Assembly (NCBI GenBank): GCA_900239685.1
Contig: OENT01000424.1
Coordinates: 54,921-118,920 of the forward strand
DNA from: Rotaria macrura
Lineage: Eukaryota; Rotifera; Eurotatoria; Philodinida; Philodinidae
Direction of reading: 5' to 3'
Length of the DNA: 64,000 bases
This document shows positions 58,446 through 64,000 of this stretch, in pieces; the first letter of the stretch is position 1; the number at the start of each line of letters is the position of its first letter. The position numbers were made by a program, and so were the translations under genes. Below the pieces are notes generated by a model. It was not told the origin of the DNA. It saw only the letters and a list, made by a program, of their open reading frames with translations, and made no database searches.

Positions 58446-60629
58446 GATGTTATAGATGGAGATGCACAGATGAAGAAGTTCAGATCAGTGCGAACGGATG
58501 TAGACGTGCGGATTAGGATGTATAGATAAGAACGTATAAATGAACACGTTCATGTAGAAATATGCATGGATGAAGGTATAGAAAAGAAAATCTTGTCACT
58601 ATAGTTTGTTACATTTCAGATTTGAACGTAGGATCAAGTTATCGAAGAAATGGTTTACTATTTTTTTGCCAGTGTTTCCCATAGAAATCATAAAGCAGAT
58701 ATGATGAAAATTTTGATATGCTAGAAATGATCATTCTCGTTCTCTGAACCCTATAAAGTTTGATAGATTGTTATTTTTGAATTTTATGTTTCATGTTCTT
58801 GACCAAACTGTCATCTATAGAGACAAACGTTTCTTTACGTTGCACTTATTGTAGGGTGAAATGAACTTAAATTCAATATTTTTACTTTGACATAAAATAT
58901 GCTTTCATGCAACATATCGAATACTATTCAATTGATTCAAATTCTTTTAGTGTTCAAACGAAAGAAGCACCTCACATGTCAGTTAAAAAAAAAGAAAGAG
59001 AAAAATGGGGGCATAGATTAATAGCATGCAATGGCTATCTGAATAATACTATTTTTCAAGACATCCATCACAATGTGAATAATAGCTGAAATAAATAAAT
59101 TAAAATTTAGTGAATGAGCTTGTCTTATATTTTTTAAATAGTTGTAAAAGGATTTGAAAGAGAATTGAAATCTGTGTCTGAAAAACGTTAAACTGAACTC
59201 GTTTTGATATGTTGTTAGTGAAGAGCAACAAAAAAATAAGCTTGAGAAGTGTATTAATAAACGAAGAAAATGTGTTGTTCCTGAACATTCAATTTATTAT
59301 ATCTATAGTTGACACTTTGAGAAGGTATTTTCCACACATATCGCTAAGACCGATTATGTCCAAATACTTGACAACAAATCTTTCACATTGAATAGAAGTT
59401 CAACTTTCACAGCGTGATTATTGTATTCGTATTTCCTCCTACGTGGCAAATGATATTTGTTATTTATATTAATATATTTAGTAATAAAGAATATCATGAA
59501 ATATTTATACATATACATCAATATCAGAGATTAATATTTGTTGAACCAGTGATCTGTCTCATTTTATCGTCTTAGAGTTTTTTGATGAACTAATCCAATA
59601 TCGTTTTAATACCAATTGTATTATGTTTCTTCATGTCAATAATATAGAAAACAAGAGCAAATGGCTATTTTAATATCATGTGACTAATCTTTGTATCACA
59701 TTAGATACTCGCCTTAATAAGTTGATAATTACCTAGTTCATTTAACCATTAGAAGAATGTTAGTTTATTTTCTAATGTGAAAAACTAATTAACTATTAAA
59801 AAACACTGCACATCTCTCTCGTCTACAGTCATTTATAGTTGTAGTTGATAGAATTCATTTCCTATGTGATTGTAGCAAGTCATAACAATATCAATATGGA
59901 TATTTTTGGCAAAGACGACATTTTTCTCATGATATTTACCATCGTATATTGATGGATTCAATTGTTAGGAGAAGCAATAAATTCTTGAGAAAACTAAAAT
60001 AATGTTCAAAACTCTTTAGCTTTAGAAAAGAATCATTCAATAACAATAAAAAATAATCATGCAAATGACAAATGAAACTAATAGTTGCAATCGAACAATG
60101 ATACACTTCATTAAATATTTGTCCTTACTTTTTTTTTCGATCGTTCTTCATGTATTGCACATTTGTAAATAACGAAATACTATTGAAAGAAGCAGTAGAA
60201 TGAAAACAGATGTTTATACTATTTTGACTTTATGCTCAATCGATGAAGTTTGAAAATTATGGTTCTTCCATGAGTCGGAGTCACGTTTAATAATAATGTC
60301 GAATCTACCAGTGTAGCTTCTCGAAATAGAAATATTTGGTTCAGAAATATAATTTATTTTTGTAAAACTGTCCGGCAACTTTGCTTCCTAGGTTGACCAT
60401 GTGCAAGGATTAGTGCTGATTTATAAACTATCTCAACCACATCGTCTCACATTCACATCAACTGATATATGAACGAGTTGTCAAGTTCAATTAATAGTGA
60501 AAAATGTTTTTCATTATTCAAACATACTCAGATTGACTTTGATGCTTACAGTTTTCCAATAATAATTTATTACAACAAAAAAAATATACATTCATACAAA
60601 AAAAGAGTATGGTGGTATTTTTAAAGAAA
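58446..60629. other. intergenic region
   Basis: The first 120 bp (58446-58570) are rich in GATG/TAGA words and look like another degenerate short repeat continuing from the 21-bp array. The remainder has no supported gene. A polyadenylation signal for the GPCR lies on the minus strand at 60566-60571. Confidence 0.4.
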
Positions 60630-61628
60630 TTAGTTTCGTTTTGAAAAAAATATTAAATTTTCTAAGGCATTCCGAAATACTTGCCCGCCAGCTAATGTAT
60701 AAATATAAAATGGCAGAGCACTTTCTAAAAATGGCAAAAGAAGTTCGAAATTATATAAAAATCGATCGAAATCATAGTCCAATTGTGATTTATATTTATT
60801 TGATGTCATCGTAAAATATAGCTTATGAATAGTTTGTGGAAAAGTTAATAAAATAAGTGAAATAACTTGTAATAAAAGCATTCGTCTTAAATAACGATCA
60901 AGTCTTCTCCATCTTTGTTTTTGTCGTCGTTGCGAAATATAATATCTCTTATTCAAATCGTTTACATTCAATTTAGTTCTCGGTTCCATACACGTTCGTG
61001 TGTTACGTATGTTAGACATTGTCATTAGACCGAATACTATCATTGATATTAACGGAAGTAATATAGTAAAACATGCATAAGTTACATCAGTTAAAAGACG
61101 ACAAACAGACGTTTTACCATAGCATTTCAATGGTGTATGGATAAGTTTTGCTTGATAACAATAAAGCATATGTATATAAAGTAGAATTGAAGTTATAGTA
61201 ACGACTAGTGAAGCTTTTTGAGCATTTTTTATTGAACTTAATTGTCGACGTTGAATGTTATGTGATGATATAACCCAACGTTCTATAGTAGCCAACATAA
61301 TTAAACCTAATGCAATAGTTCTAGATGTAAATAAAATAAAAGCACGTAATTTACAAAGGATATCGTTCGTTGCTGTTAAATCTAGTTGCCAACTAGAAAA
61401 TATTCTCGGCGTTAAACCCGATAGTATCGATATGATATTAGCTATCGATGAAAGCAAAAATAAAAAAACGCAAGGATTTGAACGAAGCGTTCGTTGTGCT
61501 AACACAAGTATATTAAGAATATTACCAATGACACCAAAGAAGAAAATAAATAATGAAAAATAACGATTCAATATGACACTCGTTGAATTTAAAGTTTCCA
61601 TCAAGTGAATATTTATTGATGACGTCAT
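60630..61628 (-). CDS. rhodopsin-like G-protein-coupled receptor
   Basis: A complete 332-aa single exon with seven hydrophobic segments. TM1 carries the GN pair (FGVIGNILNILVL, Gly35-Asn36). Cys92 before TM3 can pair with a cysteine of the second outer loop (Cys169 or Cys176). The DRY position reads ERW (116-118) in MLATIERWVISS. TM6 has LLTFPQT in place of CWxP, and TM7 has ALPFYIYTLAGG in place of NPxxY. The third inner loop is basic (SQRRQKQRWRRLDRYLRR), as expected for G-protein contact. The ligand is unknown; the family resembles the orphan, peptide-receptor-like expansions of bdelloids. A second in-frame ATG (residue 10) could also serve. A decayed relative is at 10097-11005, so the family has copies about 50 kb apart. 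Confidence 0.88.
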   Translation of the reverse strand: MTSSINIHLMETLNSTSVILNRYFSLFIFFFGVIGNILNILVLAQRTLRSNPCVFLFLLSSIANIISILSGLTPRIFSSWQLDLTATNDILCKLRAFILFTSRTIALGLIMLATIERWVISSHNIQRRQLSSIKNAQKASLVVTITSILLYIHMLYCYQAKLIHTPLKCYGKTSVCRLLTDVTYACFTILLPLISMIVFGLMTMSNIRNTRTCMEPRTKLNVNDLNKRYYISQRRQKQRWRRLDRYLRRMLLLQVISLILLTFPQTIHKLYFTMTSNKYKSQLDYDFDRFLYNFELLLPFLESALPFYIYTLAGGQVFRNALENLIFFSKRN

Positions 61629-62118
61629 GATGTTCTAAATAGAAAAAAATAGATATGATAATTGTGTTGTCATGAAATGTTTTGTCAATGTGTCCTTGTC
61701 TAAGAATTGCTAATGACAAGTAGGATTAGCATGCTTGTTGTTCATTCCTATTAAACACATCTTTCTTCTTAAGTACTTCGATATTGGAAGCACATGAAGA
61801 ATTACATAGTCATCTCAAACATTTTATTAAAATTGATGTATTATATTTTAATTTAAGTGACTTTCGCAGATTTATATTTTTAAAAACAAATAATTACATG
61901 CTCTTACGAAGTAATTTAGAGCCCTGCACAACAGATCCTAGACTAAATATACATTTAATCGTTGCTTGCGTTTCACGAAATACTTCAATAACTGGAATAT
62001 ACAGTCTGAATATATATTTGCACTATGAACATTGTTCTATGAAATTCTTAATTATTGATTCCATGAACATAAAATTATAATTCTATGAAGTTTAGCCTAT
62101 TTGGTTATCGCATGTATA
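61629..62118. other. GPCR upstream region
   Basis: Probable promoter side of the GPCR. The 98-codon plus-strand frame at 61784-62080 shows no domain and is not claimed. Confidence 0.35.
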
Positions 62119-62486
62119 CCCAATGAAGAAGTTTTGCTGATTTTAATCGGATTATTCTTTAACAAAATCCAAATTAAAATTGATTGATAATTTTGATTAT
62201 CGAAGTTCATAACTTGAATATTACTTTATAATTTTTACTTATTTCGTGTGAAATTTGTTGATTAAAATTAATTATTTTGCAGCAAAATCGAGATAATCAA
62301 TCGATTAATAATTTCGCCTTTGCTGCAAAATAATTAATGCTAATCAGAATATTTCACACGGGATAATCAACAATATCATAGAATCGTTAAGTCATGATCG
62401 ATGATAATCAAAATTACTAATCGAATTTAAGTTGAATTTTGTTGCAGAATAATTCGATTAAAATCAGCCTAAAATTTTTAACGGGG
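62119..62486. mobile_element. foldback MITE with TA duplication
   Basis: A nested inverted repeat of about 368 bp. The outer arms share GCTGATTTTAATCG.ATTATTCT, AACAAAAT.CAA and TAATTTTGATTATC on the left and, reverse-complemented, on the right. The inner arms share CGTGTGAAAT (62245-62254) with ATTTCACACG (62351-62360) and TTTTGCAGCAAA with TTTGCTGCAAAA. The ends are CCC and GGGG, each flanked by TA, which fits a 2-bp TA target duplication as in Tc1/mariner-type elements. It has no ORF and is therefore non-autonomous. Confidence 0.65.
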
Positions 62487-64000
62487 TAGTTAAATAAAAC
62501 GTATTTTCTCATCAATGCTTCTATTAAAATTGTACTCATTTAATAAATAAATAAACAAATAAATATATTGATATCTTAAATAAAACAGAAAGAAAAACAA
62601 AGGCGATCGTTGCTTACTTTGACGAATGCATATATTTTAGCAGAAAAATCTTTGAAATTGAAGTATACATTAATTAAATGATGAGATCATTTTGATAGCT
62701 AAATAATCTACACTGATATAATAAATGAGTTCGAACATGTATGTTGTCATATTTAAAATGAATACTTACTAACAATAAAATGATATTAATAAAGCTGGAT
62801 ATGTAAAAGAATTGTAAAAATTACTTGCAATAAAAATATAGTCGTTCTCTTGTCAGTCAATCATGGTTGCTCTCTTTTAATTCCTGCTATATTTTTTTAT
62901 AAGGTAAACTGGGCTAATGACTCAATTACATTCAATTTAAAACTCATAAGCTGATACTTATGAGGAAAAAAGGATGATAAATTATCTGCGCGTTATAGTT
63001 GAATTTCTTCAGCAACTAGATGATTACTGTCAACTATATTTTTATGAAAATAAGTGAGATGTCCGCTATAATTGATTGGTCTTATTAATGAATAAAAAGA
63101 AAAGAAAATGAAATAAAAATTATAATGTGCGTCATTTTTTAATGAAAAAAAAAGAGTAATACTAAAACAAAATAAAAGCAATAAATAAATTATGTAAAAT
63201 TTTTTCACTATTTTCATGAACTTTTATTCAGTAGAAAAACAAATACTGATGGAAGTTGAGCAGTCCAATATTAATTTGAAATTCTTGCTAAATGGTAAAA
63301 AGCATCTATGATTTTATGTACTGAAGAATTCGTCATTTAGTTTCGATAATGATTATCATGGGACGAACTATTCATTATCCGACAAAAAAGAGCAGATAGA
63401 TACGTTAAATTCAAGTACTCATCTATAGATTAATATGCCATTGACCTAACGATTTTCCATGTACATCTTAATTAAATGATTTAATACGATTTTATGTTCC
63501 AGAAATAATTATCTAAAGATGTCTTTCGTCTAGTTTACGAAAAACCGTGTGAGAAAACGGTCTTGATTGTCATAAAAAGAAATCCCATTATAAAATAAGT
63601 TATTGAACATCTGTTTATATAGTTCTGTTTGACTCGACACATCTTATCGTACTAGTTCATCGATGGTCAATATATTCTGATAACATACTAAAGGTGATGC
63701 GATCCCTCCTTTTAGACTTAACTATCCATGAAAAGTAAATGAATCGCATAGAATTAAATCACTGACATTTAGTAATTTTTTTCTCTAATATACTATTTAA
63801 TTTAAGAATAATAAAACAATAGTAAGTATTGTCATCCTATTCTACTTTCGAAAATACAGACGATAGTTGGATTTTGTCGAGATGAACTATGGAAAATTTC
63901 ACATTTATATTATCCGGAAATACATATTGCTCGAATAATTACTCGTCGTTGAATAGGAAGTCATGTGAAGTATATCGGAAGACATTGTTCAACGTGATAT
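62487..64000. other. no recognised gene
   Basis: AT-rich, with no supported frame apart from chance-like short ones (62993-63217, minus strand). Confidence 0.4.

Noticed and set aside
1..64000. CRISPR arrays, rRNA genes, bacterial operons or telomeric repeats
   Set aside because: No regularly spaced direct repeats, no rRNA-like conserved blocks, no operon structure and no telomere-like arrays were seen.

Overview
The window looks like nuclear DNA of a bdelloid rotifer (Adineta/Rotaria type). This is an inference from content. The DNA is AT-rich and intron-poor, with 60-63 nt introns in two genes. It carries several families that are strongly expanded in bdelloids: R-S-ExE ADP-ribosyltransferases, B-box proteins with a SPRY-like tail, RNI-type leucine-rich repeats and rhodopsin-like GPCRs. 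It also has an intronless flavin amine oxidase and a small SET protein of prokaryote-like architecture. No sequence search was possible, so the lineage call rests on recognition of families.

Layout. 1-15.4 kb is almost gene-free. It holds a decayed GPCR (10.1-11.0 kb), a 1.1 kb inverted-repeat transposon (11.27-12.39 kb) and a few exon-like islands. 15.4-16.6 kb is B-box gene A. 18.2-19.6 kb holds coding-like relics. 20.8-21.5 kb is a SET-domain gene. 25.8-26.5 kb is a foldback repeat. 27.7-30.2 kb holds an ADP-ribosyltransferase exon and an ankyrin exon that may be one gene. Directly upstream, at 30.27-30.86 kb, is a perfect 187-bp inverted repeat around an assembly gap; each arm carries a hammerhead-ribozyme-like sequence. 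35.0-36.5 kb is the amine oxidase. 38.7-39.4 kb is an LRR gene. 40.15-40.22 kb is an initiator tRNA-Met. 40.9-43.3 kb is a tandem pair of B-box genes (B, C). 46.3-47.8 kb is an ADP-ribosyltransferase-LRR fusion. 53.6-54.2 kb is an ETS transcription factor. 57.7-58.4 kb is a 21-bp (heptapeptide) repeat array. 60.6-61.6 kb is a GPCR. 62.1-62.5 kb is a TA-flanked foldback MITE.

How the genes relate. There is no operon logic. The common theme is sensing and signalling modules (ANK, LRR, B-box/SPRY-like, ART, GPCR) that duplicate, recombine and decay in a region dense in small mobile elements. The B-box trio, the two ART genes and the two LRR genes appear to be local products of that shuffling. 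The most unusual element is the hammerhead-like inverted repeat in front of the ankyrin gene. It resembles what is known of Penelope-like retroelements.
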